This document shows, piece by piece, positions 31,096 through 31,208 of a DNA stretch of 31,208 nucleotides (within the stretch, counting starts at the first letter, position 1; every line of letters begins with the position of its first letter). The DNA is from Pseudomonadota bacterium (GTDB taxonomy: Bacteria; Pseudomonadota; Gammaproteobacteria; Steroidobacterales; Steroidobacteraceae), in contig JAEZCR010000307.1 in assembly GCA_023433465.1 (NCBI GenBank), positions 1-31,208 of the forward strand, written 5' to 3'. Position numbers and translations under genes: made by a program. The notes under the pieces are model-generated. The model was not told where the DNA came from, searched no databases, and saw only the letters and a program-made list of their open reading frames with translations.

Positions 31096-31208
31096 TGCCG
31101 GCTCCACCGCCACAGCAGGGCCTCGACGGCCATGGTCTTGTTGATCGACGTGTGGGAAAGCTTGCGCATGTCGCGAATGGCGTCCGAGAACTCGAATAGG
31201 CGACATAT
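31092..31208 (-). CDS. holB: DNA polymerase III delta' subunit HolB, C-terminal end only
   Basis: Only the last 38 residues are inside the window. They read LFEFSDAIRDMRKLSHTSIN and then KTMAVEALLWRWSRQ, ending at TGA 31094-31092. This matches the C-terminal helices of HolB (a clamp-loader subunit), where an LF-x-D/E-x-x-DAxRD run and an ALExLLxRW run are typical. The gene continues beyond position 31208. The tail overlaps pilZ by four bases (ATGA), the conserved holB-pilZ order of gammaproteobacteria, which supports the call despite the short sequence. Confidence 0.85.
   Translation of the reverse strand: MCRLFEFSDAIRDMRKLSHTSINKTMAVEALLWRWSRQ

Overview
The window is about 31 kb of dense, GC-rich chromosome from what looks like a free-living aerobic gammaproteobacterium. 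The evidence is a System I cytochrome c maturation operon, a PilZ/HolB pair with a typical gammaproteobacterial PilZ sequence, a GlyGly-CTERM protease, tRNAs with encoded CCA ends, and strong G/C third-position bias. A Steroidobacteraceae/Nevskiales/Xanthomonadales-like placement is my inference only. I see no phage, integrase, transposase or CRISPR array; this is mostly core genome with small accessory patches.

Layout. (1) 1-268: three tRNA genes, Gly(GCC, 5'-truncated), Cys(GCA) and Leu(UAA). (2) 286-6860: a complete ccmABCDEFGHI operon with stop/start overlaps at most junctions. The ccmI reading frame is broken by one in-frame TAG. (3) 6897-10497: a MaoC-like hydratase, an ATP/ADP-translocase-like (COG3202-type) carrier and a MATE exporter, probably continuing the same transcript. 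(4) 10551-16690: a FadJ-like hydratase/dehydrogenase with its thiolase, a membrane-anchored protein of unknown function, a two-domain VOC protein with a histone-H1-like lysine tail, and a Tat-exported aldo/keto reductase. (5) 16692-18502, minus strand: an exported SMP-30/gluconolactonase-type protein followed by an exported ThuA-like protein. (6) 18503-19106: a gene-poor stretch with a decayed MliC-like fragment, two inverted repeats and a good sigma-32-type promoter. (7) 19107-19981: two Hsp20 genes; the first has its Shine-Dalgarno inside a hairpin. (8) 20083-23335, minus strand: a GT4 glycosyltransferase followed by an amylo-alpha-1,6-glucosidase-like protein. (9) 23621-26634: a subtilisin-like protease with a GlyGly-CTERM tail, an unrecognised small protein, and a divergent TIR-like (DUF1863) protein on the minus strand. 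(10) 26731-30661: an EEP-family phosphodiesterase, a second FadJ-like protein and a double cNMP-binding/rhodanese fusion. (11) 30660-30728: a 69-nt near-perfect palindrome holding the stop codons of both flanking genes, then pilZ and the 3' end of holB on the minus strand.

How the genes fit together. The ccm genes attach heme to periplasmic c-type cytochromes. The two FadJ-like proteins, the thiolase and perhaps the MaoC protein point to acyl-CoA degradation. The aldo/keto reductase, SMP-30 and ThuA proteins all carry export signals and suggest periplasmic sugar or lactone chemistry. The Hsp20 pair shows heat control at both transcription and translation. I did not find a clearly new multi-gene system. 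The most original signals are the Hsp20 leader, the VOC/histone-tail fusion, the stop-codon-bearing palindrome, the orphan TIR-like protein and the broken ccmI.
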